A stretch of DNA of 64,000 nt from Riptortus pedestris (taxonomy: Eukaryota > Arthropoda > Insecta > Hemiptera > Alydidae): contig CM032228.1 in the NCBI GenBank assembly GCA_019009955.1, positions 100,385,001 through 100,449,000 of the forward strand, read 5' to 3'. The notes beneath the pieces were generated by a model. It had not been told where the DNA came from and made no database searches. It worked only from the letters and a program-made list of their open reading frames with translations. The position numbers and the translations under genes are program-made. Positions 23,801 to 32,700 of this stretch are shown here, piece after piece (within the stretch, counting starts at the first letter, position 1; the number at the start of each line of letters is the position of its first letter).

Positions 23801-25696
23801 GCAGTGAATAAATTTGTCTTAAATAAATTATAATTTTAACTGCTAATCTAGTGTTACTAAGAAAGATAGAACCACATTTCTTGCCAGCCTGCAGAGGTGA
23901 GCTGAACATTAGGATCAGGTGCCTTCACCACTTTAGGAAATACAAATGCTTGTTGTGAAAAAGAGAATAGGATTTTACCGGATACAGTGATGAATCTATT
24001 AGGGTTCTTAAAACAATCATCACTAAAAATGAAGCATTACAGAATAATGGTGGTCAAATTCTTTGTCTCAGCAGCCCATGACTAGTCAACAATAAGTTGA
24101 AAGTTGGGTCGTCCACAAGATGCTTCCTGTCATGTTTGTAGCATCTGAGGCTAAACTTTGCTACCTCCTTATTCGTGTAGTTGCTAAATTGTTTTACGAT
24201 GCAGAGACAACACTGAGAAAAGGATTGATGCCTAACATGATCATGAACAGAGCTAAATAAAATTTAGTATGCCATCCCTGGATTAAAACTTAACTTTTAG
24301 TACAAAAGCCCTGCTGTTACAAGTGTAAGAATGTAACATGAATATTGGACTGCTTTCGCTTTTAGTTTTTGTTATGTTTTGAGTACTATTATTTATTTCT
24401 ACTTAATATAACTGTCAACATGATTTTTATAATTTAATGCAAACAATTATAGGTAACGCCGCACTTACCTGAAAGATTACCACCAGAACCCAAGCCGATT
24501 GAATACCCACCTTCTGAGATGTCCGAAACACCACCCCCTACACCTCCACCATGTGGAGATGTGTACAAACTTGATTTCTTTAAGGATATAGCACAATATG
24601 ACAAATACTACTTGGATGATAAGATTTTATGGCAAACTGATCAATGGGACACTGAGGTGCTGGATGAACTCAGAAGAAAGAAGGAATCTGAAAAACGTCC
24701 AGCAACCGAAGATGTCCAAGAAGAGGAAGGCGAAGGTAACAATGAATAAATATATAAGTCTAGAATAACTCTAAACCAGATTTACTGTATTCTGGGCACA
24801 CTCATATCATCATCTCACTTCTATCCTCCATCCCTTCCTCAGTAAGAACCCTATGAAGATAGGTCTGGAAATTTAAGCTACACATGAGATATCTCATCTG
24901 ATGGCTGAAAATAATAACAATTTTTCTTATAAATGAAAAAATAAATTTATCATCAAGATTGGTTATTTAACATTTCTGATTTACATACAATAACAGAAAG
25001 ATGTGGGATTTTACATTTCAATCCTTTTCTAATCCCCCACTATCTCAGTCTGATTTCAGTCATTAACAAAATTATCCTCGGTTTCCCATGAAACATCTAA
25101 ATATCCAGTTTGGTGATGGTCAAATAAAAATTGTGATAGTTAGAGTAGGGTGTTACAAACTATAAAGACAAATGCATCCATAGTTGAATTGACTTTAATT
25201 TTGGCATCAAGTAATTTTAAGTCATGCTTTAAATTTGCTTCTAGAATTCAACATCAATAGCTAAAGAGGGTCCTCATATTTAGACAGAGGAAGGAACTAT
25301 ATATGAGTTGGACCTTGTAGCCATATCAAGTTTTATAGAGTAGCAGAAGTGGACTGAATTCTTTTTTTATTGCCTCAAATGTAAAAAAATTGAGTATTAG
25401 ACAATATAATAATATCTCTTTCCATTGAGTCTATGATTAGTCAAATTTCATTTTTCAATATATACCTTAACACTTCCTGTATGGAACTAAAGTCACACAC
25501 TTATGAGCCCAGTACGAACTTTTTTGTTCTAAAAAATATGCAACAATATTGTTTTATTAATAGCAATGCTTTAACAGATTTCCCTTTAGGGAAATCAGCT
25601 ATTTAGGTTGTACACATGATGTGATTTTGGAAGAATTTCTTTAAATGTCCATCGATCCTACCTAGTAGATGACGAAAATGAGGTCCGTTCAAAATT

Positions 25697-25757
<61 letters not shown>

Positions 25758-27707
25758 GTTTATTACAAAAATAATAAACGTTGTTTATTAGAGTCCTTTT
25801 GGATTGCAAAATTAAACACACAAGGTTGTTATTAAAAACATAAGAGTTTTTATCACTGCACAATATATTTGACAATGCACTACACACTTGGTAAATTATT
25901 CTTAACTATTACTCATAGTATGCACTGATAACTTCACTTCTTATTGCAATAACTCACGATCACTGAAGTTCATAAAAATACGGCACTGCATTGTTCTTTA
26001 CATAAAACACTGTACCAAAACTAAAAGCTCTGTTCACTAAAGCTGCACTGAACGCACTGTTATTCACTTGAAGAGAACTAAGAACAAACTAAACTGATGG
26101 CCGAACTGGACAGCTTTTATAGATGAGCGGTGTCATTACTGTTAAGCTGTAGAAAAAGGTTAAAAAGAATAATGCACAGGAAGATAATTTGATAGGCACC
26201 TTTCATATTTAATAGATATAATAATAAACAGAAATAAGCCACTCTAATTGAATGTTCTAGTCAATCTAGATACAGCCAATAAAATTGTATGGACATTTAA
26301 GTTCATTAGCGGTTTAACAATTTTGATCATCTGCTTAAAATGATCACTCTCTATCAAGTTTTTAGTTAATGCTCCCATAATTGGAGGTTTTCATTAATCT
26401 TTGAATGACCTAAATTTTCTTTCAGGGCTTTTGGCAGAAGGGCAAAAAGAAAAAAAAAAGCAACTTTCATTTCAATTCTTTATTGTTTTACCAGTTTCAC
26501 ATCTTCACTGATACCCCATCAGGAGCATTTCTATAAACTTGAACACCTATTTTATTACATTTGACAGCCTCCTGCTAGTAAAGCCATTTACACAATGACA
26601 AAAGGAATAATGATGGGTCCTTGTCAAAAATTGATTTACAGAAAAGATAAATCTTTCCATATATAAAACTGTTAAATCAATGGTGCTGTGAAGGTCAATT
26701 TTAAAATCTGACTAAGATAGATCATGTTATTGTCTGTTATTCTTCCTTGGGAAGCCTAATATATTTATAACTTCAGATTCACCTTTTTTGAAAAGGACAC
26801 ATTTCAAGGAAATGAAATAGTTAACTTCATGAATAGAAAACATAAATTGTGTTCTTAATATATCATTTATTCATTAAATTTTTATTAAATTAATATTTTT
26901 GTCAGTCCCAATAATTAGTGGATGTTTGTTCATTTAAAATATGAACAGTGATATTGCACAGTTTCATTTTATTTGGACCAAATTACAGGTGACTGTAATA
27001 CAGTTCATACCAATGTTATATATAACAACCTAGCTGAAGGTTATCCATCTGTATATGAGTTCTAAATATAGTTACGTATACACATTTCATGAGAAACATG
27101 TAAAAAGTTTGTATGAAATATACTGATTTAAAATCAAATTGTTCTTTTCCCCTATAGATCTGCCATCTTTTCTTAATTTATTTACTGCAAAAAAATTTCT
27201 GATCATGAGGTTTATCTTCAGTGTCCAATAGATCAGCCTTCTCAAACAGACTTGCTTATACTTTAAATAAGTCCGTCACGCAGGGGCTGCGTAAACTAAG
27301 CAGATTTCCCACGTGAAGTAATACAATAGAGAAATCTTCATACAAGAGCCCAACACTTATGGCAAAGGGCCGAACTAGGTTTTGGCGGGAAACTCAAAAA
27401 TCCGTTACCGGCCCAAATTTAATAAAAATGCAAATATCTCGGTTAATATTCAAGATAGGGAATAAATGTATAGAACAATATTTATAGTAAATTTAATTTG
27501 TAATAAGATTGATTCTATACAATTTTTCGATCCGACGCATAATAACGGAGATATTTCGAATTTTCCGAAAATCCCCCCTCTAAACCCCCCCTCCCACTAG
27601 ACCGATTTCAGCCATTAACGAACTTGATCTTCCTTTTTACATAAAACGATTAAATTCCGAGTTTGGTAACGATCAAACAAAAATTGCGACCGCTAGAGTG
27701 TTAACAG

Positions 27708-27765
<58 letters not shown>

Positions 27766-28327
27766 TTGAACGGACCTCATTTTCGTCATCTCCTGGGTAG
27801 GATCGATGGACATTTGAAGAAATTTTTCGAAACTCGCGTCATGAGTACGACCTCAATAGCTGATTTCCCTTAAGGGAAATCTGCTAACAGGAAGTATCTG
27901 AGCTCAAGAAGAATGATGCAGAGGACACTGAAGAAGCTTATGGCCAGAAATAGCTTTTATGATATTATACATTAACCCTTGAAAACCCAAACCAGGCTTT
28001 TGTTGGATATAATTGTGCTATAGTAACTATTGCCATAATAGTAATACATACAACAACAAAGAACAAGAAATTTTTAACAGACTTTTTTATTGTAATTCTC
28101 ATCAAATATTTTGTAAAAACTTGTCTCAATTGTTTGATTTTCAGGGAGAATGTCAGTATTATGACATTTCTATTATTCCTGTATATAATCATAAAGCTAA
28201 CTTTAATTTCTATTTCACAACTATTTTTGGAATATTGTAGACAGAAATTGGATTTCATTAAATTAACTTTTTTTTTCTAGGGGCTCCAGCGAAGTCAGAA
28301 CTAGATAGTGCCGAGCCAGATATATAA
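13226..28327 (+). CDS. RSPH1: Radial spoke head protein 1 homologue (MORN-repeat protein)
   Basis: Six exons: 13226-13288, 18652-18871, 21148-21374, 22755-22913, 24453-24735 and 28281-28327. All introns are GT/AG, phases agree, and the total is 332 codons plus TAA at 28325. The N-terminus is acidic ([20 protein letters not shown]). Six MORN units follow, with [75 protein letters not shown] and [17 protein letters not shown] at their cores. Next is the [16 protein letters not shown] segment that follows the repeats in this family, and then an acidic, Pro-rich tail. Known role of the family: a structural part of the radial spoke head in motile cilia and sperm flagella; MORN units pack as beta hairpins. 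Length is close to the vertebrate protein (about 309 aa). The start was chosen as the only ATG in frame with a GGA|GTAAAA donor. The final exon is uncertain: reading through the exon 5 donor gives a GNNE ending, and an alternative exon lies at 27895-27953. Confidence 0.9.
13314..14130 (+). mobile_element. Helitron, 5' part, in RSPH1 intron 1
   Basis: Begins TCGACTATATAAAATTGTAA about 26 bp after the exon 1 donor and continues with the family's TTTCACGAC, CTTTTTCGTTTCACATG and GAAACTTGGTA blocks. The 3' hairpin and CTAG are not found, so it is truncated or heavily decayed. Confidence 0.55.
14459..14520. repeat. (TA)n microsatellite
   Basis: Uninterrupted TA run directly before a SINE fragment. 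Confidence 0.95.
14524..14665 (+). mobile_element. SINE, 3' part
   Basis: Shares with 18330-18515, 21415-21600 and the inverted copy at 59590-59815 the blocks TTTAGTGACGAAATTCATTA, CCACCCTGGCTAGAAAAGGG, GTAGATAACCCGTCCC and AAAAAGTGGACGTTAATAAA. It ends in a TAA/TAAT-rich tail. The tRNA-like head is missing here. Confidence 0.7.
15125..15605 (+). pseudogene. Harbinger-associated MADF-domain protein remnant
   Basis: The plus-strand frame from ATG at about 15425 encodes [20 protein letters not shown] and [14 protein letters not shown]. After frame changes it continues with [14 protein letters not shown] and [15 protein letters not shown]. The order (LI..Y..LWD...YK.R...A...LA......V..K..NL...F.RE) is that of the MADF/Myb-like DNA-binding domain, which PIF/Harbinger transposons encode as their second protein. 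At least two frame disruptions are present. The preceding GC-richer 15125-15340 stretch begins GTCCACACTAGTAGACATG and ends with ...AGTGTGGAC, a short inverted match that could be a transposon end. Confidence 0.55.
15606..15900 (-). pseudogene. PIF/Harbinger transposase, N-terminal fragment
   Basis: On the minus strand the reading is [23 protein letters not shown], then [56 protein letters not shown] and [10 protein letters not shown]. This is the helical N-terminal region of HARBI1-like transposases (F.NF.RM...F..LL...I...DT..R..I....RLA.TLR.LA.G.S). A TGA replaces an expected Trp codon. The DDE nuclease part is absent, and the fragment abuts the MADF remnant tail to tail, so this looks like an internally deleted element. 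Confidence 0.7.
15925..16342 (-). mobile_element. HINE copies: 5' half (-) joined to a 3' fragment (+)
   Basis: 15925-16258 is a minus-strand 5' half ending TAGCTCCTGCGTGATGGACT. 16262-16342 is a plus-strand 3' end with degenerate palindrome TTCCCTTGAGGGAGATC. Confidence 0.6.
16535..16615 (-). mobile_element. HINE 3' fragment
   Basis: Contains GAGGTCGTACTCATGACATG and GTCCATCGATCCTACCCAG blocks. It is cut at the junction with the Helitron that starts near 16620. Confidence 0.6.
16620..17008 (+). mobile_element. Helitron, 3' part (inverted duplicate of 56050-56420)
   Basis: Ends with a mutated hairpin (CCGGACGAAGACGGG), TATCTAAG, CTAG at 17005-17008 and then T. It shares the AATGCACAGGAGACGGGAAA and TATTTTGACATTTACCCG-type blocks, and matches the minus-strand copy at 56050-56420 at roughly 94% by eye. 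Confidence 0.7.
17041..17230 (-). pseudogene. Exon-like fragment, copy A
   Basis: On the minus strand a pyrimidine tract ending CCTTTAG (17234-17228) precedes an open frame beginning [20 protein letters not shown]. It continues [16 protein letters not shown], followed by GAAG|GTAAAGT, a strong 5' splice site. The frame stays open for about 60 residues ([19 protein letters not shown]). I do not recognise the protein. It lies between the CTAG end of a Helitron and the GTCCGTCAC end of a HINE. An almost identical inverted copy is at 55748-55935. It could be a captured or duplicated exon of an unlinked gene. Confidence 0.55.
17395..18022 (+). mobile_element. HINE-like element, long subfamily
   Basis: Starts AGTCCGTCACGCAGGGGCTG with GTAAACTAAGCAGATTTCCC, then the subfamily-specific segment AATAGATAAATCTACATACT. 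The body runs to the GTAACGGATATATATATG junction, and a minus-strand piece (18022-18140) follows. Confidence 0.7.
18330..18515 (+). mobile_element. SINE with tRNA-like head
   Basis: The head GGCGAGTTTGATTCTCGCCT resembles a Pol III B box region. The body shares CCACCCTGGCTAGAAAAGGA and GTAGATAACCCGTCCC with the other copies. It ends TTAATAAATAATAATAATAT. Confidence 0.7.
18959..19024. repeat. (TA)n microsatellite
   Basis: TA run in RSPH1 intron 2. It gives spurious poly-Tyr-Ile frames on both strands. Confidence 0.95.
19225..19870. mobile_element. Old Helitron and HINE fragments in RSPH1 intron 2
   Basis: 19225-19515 resembles Helitron interior (ACACAGGAGACGGGAATTC). 19525-19655 is a minus-strand HINE 3' end with a decayed palindrome (TTCCCTTAAGGTAAAAC). 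19660-19700 is (TG)n. 19700-19870 is plus-strand HINE body. Confidence 0.5.
20253..20690. repeat. 29-bp satellite-like tandem array, ~15 units
   Basis: The unit ACATTTACATATGCATGTAA plus TATATGTAT repeats every 29 bp. Most units are identical, and the right-hand ones change ATGCAT to ATGTAT. Each unit contains the palindromic ACATATGCATGT core, so single strands can fold. Confidence 0.95.
20732..20817. repeat. (TA)n followed by (GA)n
   Basis: A TA run directly followed by a pure GA run of about 48 bp. Confidence 0.95.
20895..21083 (+). mobile_element. HINE fragments next to RSPH1 exon 3
   Basis: AATTGGGGGTTTACTGAAGG, TGGTCCTCATTTCCATTATC and TCTTATGAGCAATCT (decayed palindrome) are diverged family blocks. 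They end 65 bp before the exon 3 acceptor. Confidence 0.5.
21415..21600 (+). mobile_element. SINE in RSPH1 intron 3
   Basis: Head GGCGAGTTTGGTTTTCTCCT, body CCCACACTGGCTAGAAAAGG and GTAGATAACCCGTCCC, tail rich in TAATAA. It starts about 40 bp after the exon 3 donor. Confidence 0.7.
21601..22754. other. RSPH1 intron 3 remainder
   Basis: AT-rich with no gene or named repeat seen. A long T run (22740-22752) forms the exon 4 polypyrimidine tract. Confidence 0.5.
22914..24452. other. RSPH1 intron 4
   Basis: No gene, and no member of the window's abundant repeat families recognised. Confidence 0.5.
25568..25760 (-). mobile_element. HINE 3' end with long (TA)n, RSPH1 intron 5
   Basis: Palindrome variant TTCCCTTTAGGGAAATC, GTCCATCGATCCTACC block, GAGGTCCGTTC block, then (TA)n at 25700-25755. 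A weak plus-strand HINE body fragment lies at 25010-25165. Confidence 0.65.
25761..27266. other. RSPH1 intron 5, no gene recognised
   Basis: AT-rich intronic sequence. Nothing nameable is seen on either strand. Confidence 0.45.
27268..27887 (+). mobile_element. HINE-like element, most complete copy (about 620 bp)
   Basis: Starts GTCCGTCACGCAGGGGCTGC with AAACTAAGCAGATTTCCC 20-40 bp in. The body ends GACCGCTAGAGTGTTAACAG. (TA)n lies at 27715-27760. The right part runs GGACCTCATTTTCGTCATCT to the perfect palindrome GATTTCCCTTAAGGGAAATC and TGCTAA. It is inserted in the last RSPH1 intron, and its last bases abut a possible exon (27891). Confidence 0.8.
27891..27953 (+). CDS. Possible alternative last exon of RSPH1
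   Basis: Just after the HINE end (CTGCTAACAG at 27881-27890) a coding-like, GC-richer stretch reads [20 protein letters not shown] and a TAG at 27951. Joined to exon 5 (phase 1) through the AG at 27893-27894, it would read [19 protein letters not shown], a charged tail in keeping with the family. Joined through the CAG at 27888-27890 it would stop after three residues. No AATAAA follows closely. Either it is a real alternative terminus or an old exon whose acceptor region has been replaced by the HINE. Confidence 0.35.
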   Translation, partial: EVSELKKNDAEDTEEAYGQK

Positions 28328-28385
28328 TGCGCAATACATCATATTGTTATATTAAAAACACTTATATTTAAAAATTTGTTTACAA

Positions 28386-28391
28386 AATAAA
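28386..28391 (+). terminator. Candidate poly(A) signal for RSPH1
   Basis: AATAAA 59 bp after the RSPH1 stop codon, and within the 179 bp that separate it from the DPAGT1 stop, so the two 3' UTRs probably meet or overlap. Confidence 0.5.
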
Positions 28392-28506
28392 TATAAAATT
28401 CAATATGACTTCTCACAAAAATAATTATCTATTTTAACTATTCAATAAAATTACTTACAAAATTCAACCTATATTTACATAGCTAATATTATTAATATAC
28501 AAACTA

Positions 28507-29738
28507 CTATGATAGAGGTATGTCGTAAAACAACGATGCAAGCGGATACCTAATAATGAAAGCTAATCCACTGCAAACCACCTGAAAAATCCAAGCTATT
28601 GTTAGATTACAATTATTAAAATCACTCAAATACAAAATGGCTTCATAAAAACATGGTAAGTGGACAAATTTCTTAGTATCTAAATTACAGTCTCAAAGTT
28701 TCTACACTACCAAATATATTTTGAAGCAGAACCATCAATTTACCTAAATCATTTTTATTTGATGTCAATTAAAGTGATTTACATCTGTCTAAATTTCATT
28801 TAAACAAGAGCAATGAATCAAATGGTAACATGAAATTTCAAATATCAGTTTGCATTAGTATTGTAATTAATTTTTAAAACAATATTGCAATTCAATTTTT
28901 ATGACTGAGATAGGAAGAGAGTTCTTCTATGAGATAGGAAGAGAGTGAGGATTATATGAGTTGTATAGGTGCTCCTGTTTTAAACATGCTAATTAAGTGT
29001 CCATATGTGTACATTTGTCATTTAGTACTGTGCCCAGATTGTAGGTAGGTTTGTGTTTTGTCATCTTCAAGTAAGTATACGTGTTACAGCGTGAAGTCAA
29101 TTACACAGGGAAGTGGTTCAGATTTTGCCCCATGAGTTAGATGCTATGGTGTAGTCAAACAAGAACCACCTCTTCTCTCATTGAAATTTGCTGGATGGCG
29201 ACCATTCCAAGATTGTGACTTTGATTTTCCTTAATTTGCAATCATTGATAACCATTTTTTCCCCCCTACTCCTGTATAATACTACAGGCAATGTAGTACA
29301 CAGTTGAGTTTGTTTTTCTCTCTGTTCTTTTAGTTATTGAAATTTTTGCTAGTGTTTCAACCGTCATACTCTGGGAAAGTTATTCTTTCCCATATATTGA
29401 GATAAATTAAAATAAAATTTCATACTTATATTTCCATACTAGCTTATAAAGTCAGTCCTTTATGTTAGTTATAATAGGGTTATACGTATAAATTCCTGAA
29501 AGTTTTTGCAAACAACTTTAGGAGTCAGCCTAATTTATATAAATTAGAAACTGTCAAATATTTTGTAACAAGTGTTTAATTCCCAACCTAGTTTCCAGTA
29601 TTTGTTTAACAACTGATTTGTTTGGATAGAACAACTGAAATACACTTTATGATACCAAACCTAATTAGGATGGATAAGTAATCTCCAAGTAAGCACCATT
29701 TTCTAACCAGAGTTTGACAACAGATTTGATTGTCTGTC

Positions 29739-29774
<36 letters not shown>

Positions 29775-32700
29775 ATTTATTCATTTATTTGCAACATATA
29801 TAAATATTACAAGAAAATTATGTGAATGATATAATAATTGGCTTGATTATTCACTTGAGGTGGGAAGTTGTCCATTGACAATACCCACATTGGAGGGAAC
29901 ATTGGCTACATGAAGTATACTAAGCACTACACAAGGAGATCTTTTGGCCACTTACGCTTCAGACATCGTCTTGTGTTTTCTGGAATATGGGTAGATGAAA
30001 GTGACGACTAAAGGGTTAGGATGTATGGGTAGGAGAGAGTGGAATTTCTGATATCAGGATTTGGCGAGGGTATGGACAAAAGGAATGTTGAGCTCGTTAT
30101 GGAGAGTTAAATTGAATACGTAAAATAGGGAATCTGTAATTTTGCGAAGTATTCTGGATTAGAGGGTTTGGATTTTGTAGGAATTTGAAGGTTTAGTGGA
30201 ACCCCAAAGTTCAAGTCCGTATGTCCATATTGGTCTGAGTACTGTTGTATAAATCAGTCGTTTATTGTGTAAAGATAGTTTAGATCTGTTGTTAAGTAAT
30301 CTTAGTAGAAGTCTGTACCATCGATTCAATTCTTGTCTTTTTAATTTGATATGAGATCATCATATAAATCCATGTCCTTACTGGAGTCTAACATATTACT
30401 CAAGGTTAAGGCCCAATGGCTTTGCAAACATTACTAACATTTGCTGTTTTAAGATAACATTGGATCAGAACAAAGTTATTTTGTTTCACACACCAAAAAA
30501 GACATGTATTAATATTAATACAAGTAATTTAAATACACAGTTTTATATTATTACCTGCACACATAATAGTGCAATTGTCAAATGTGACTCATGGAGTGGT
30601 CCAAATTTAATAAGAAGGAAATTAATAAGAGTCAGATTATTGGATATAATAGTCTTTCCTTCAAATCGAACTTTTGCTATACCAAATTTACTGAAAGTCT
30701 TTAATACAAAATACCCAACTGGGCTAATTTCATTCAAAGGGAACTGTACAGTACTTGCTTCCAGAACTCCTGTTTTAGATAATCTGAAAATGATAATAAA
30801 ACTGTTAGGAAAAAGAAATATGCGAAATATTATATGTTATTTGATTTTATTAATAATATTATATTTAGAAACTAAGAGATACATAACTTAAAATCATTGA
30901 AAATTGCCTTCCTAAGGTTTTGGACATTAGTAAATTAGATATTTTAAAATTACGCATGGATATGAGTAACTGGTCTGTATGGTTATTAAAACAATATGCT
31001 CTCCTTGGATATTCACATAGCCTAAAGGAGAACTTCATAAATATAGCAGAAGCAAATTCTCAGAATATAAAATTTAAGAAACATGGGAAAATGTAACAAG
31101 CATATCACATGTCCAATTTTCAATGGCTCTGGCATTTATAGGTTACGTGCTACAGATGCAAGTACTATATACTCATTTAATAATTTTAATACATTAATCT
31201 TAAAATATTCAAGTTGGACAATACAATATTCTTAATTCACTGAGTAGGTTTGTTGAATTTATTATTGAATTATTTTTTAAACAGTTATTATAGAATTGTT
31301 CTTTTTATTTTGTTTATGTTGTTATTTCACCATTTAATAATTTCCAAAACATTAGCTTTTCCACTTTCTTATAATTATTTAATTCTGTTTTTATTACTGC
31401 TCACTGTTTTTTACTCTTATGAATTATAATAAAGGTGCAGTTTTCAACAGAGGTTTAGATAAATTATTCCCGAATGTAATATGAGGCACACTCTGTATTA
31501 TAGTGGCCCAACCCTCAAATTTTGCTTATTTGAGTTACCATAACATCTGTTCCAGAATAATGTGCTGAAATATTAATGGCCTAAGCCACCTTTTAAGTTT
31601 TTTTCACTAGATAGCAGCAGCAGTTTGTTTTTTAACTAACAGTTTTGGCGGTCTTTGAAAAATATATAGTGGTCTAACCAACTTGGTTTTACACAAATCT
31701 TACTTTTTGGGGTTAGGCCACTATTATTCTGATTGCCTCATATATGAAATATGAATTGATTACATATACATGTATAGCAGTCGAGGAATCATCTCAAATT
31801 CTACAAAAGATAATAAAACAGAAAACTATTAGTTCAGAAAAAAAAGATAAAATAAAACCCCATAAACTGACCAGATAATTAAAATGAAATACATTGCAGT
31901 TAACATTGATGCTAGCAAATGTAAGAGAAAAAAAAAACAAATTTAATCTTAGTTTTTAAGAGGAAAATTAAGGATAACATTCCCATTAGTAGTAAGAATA
32001 GAAAAGCCAATAACTGAAAAACCTGATTTAAAATATTTTAACAGTATTATCCATTTTTATAGTTCAATTAATAGAATTGCTCTATTGATTCTATTATAAG
32101 CAGTATAGAGCAGCTATACTAATTACCACCTGGTACCTTTACTTTAGAACTTGAACACTTGAATCTGAATATATCCTCGTAAACATTAAGATGTGTATAA
32201 TATTAATTTTTTTATTAATGATGTGACTCCCCACAACAATTATGTGTAATTATGAATAGATCGACAGAAGATCATTTAGTAATAAACACTCACTTCTCTC
32301 CTTCCACACATTTATTACTCATCTCTATGTGCTTCACTTCATATGAAGCCCTTTCAGGAGTTCAGACTACCTGACATATAGACACCTATACTACATACTA
32401 CCATCCACTCACAGAGCTTCGTCGTTACTCCAGGGACAGGAAACACATAGAGATGACCAATAAATGTGTTAAAGAAAAAAAGCGAGTTTAGTTTAACTAT
32501 AGTATTGTTGCTATAATACTTTTTTTTTAAACCTAGAGTTGGGGTTTGTTACTCAAACGGGCAATAGGAATTTATTTAGAGACAAAAATGGCAAATAAAC
32601 TTCTTAATCCTATCCTATCTTATTAAAACGTCAGTCATACAGAGACTGTGTAAACTAAGCAGATTTCCCACCTAACAACACAACAGTAATGTCTATCAAC

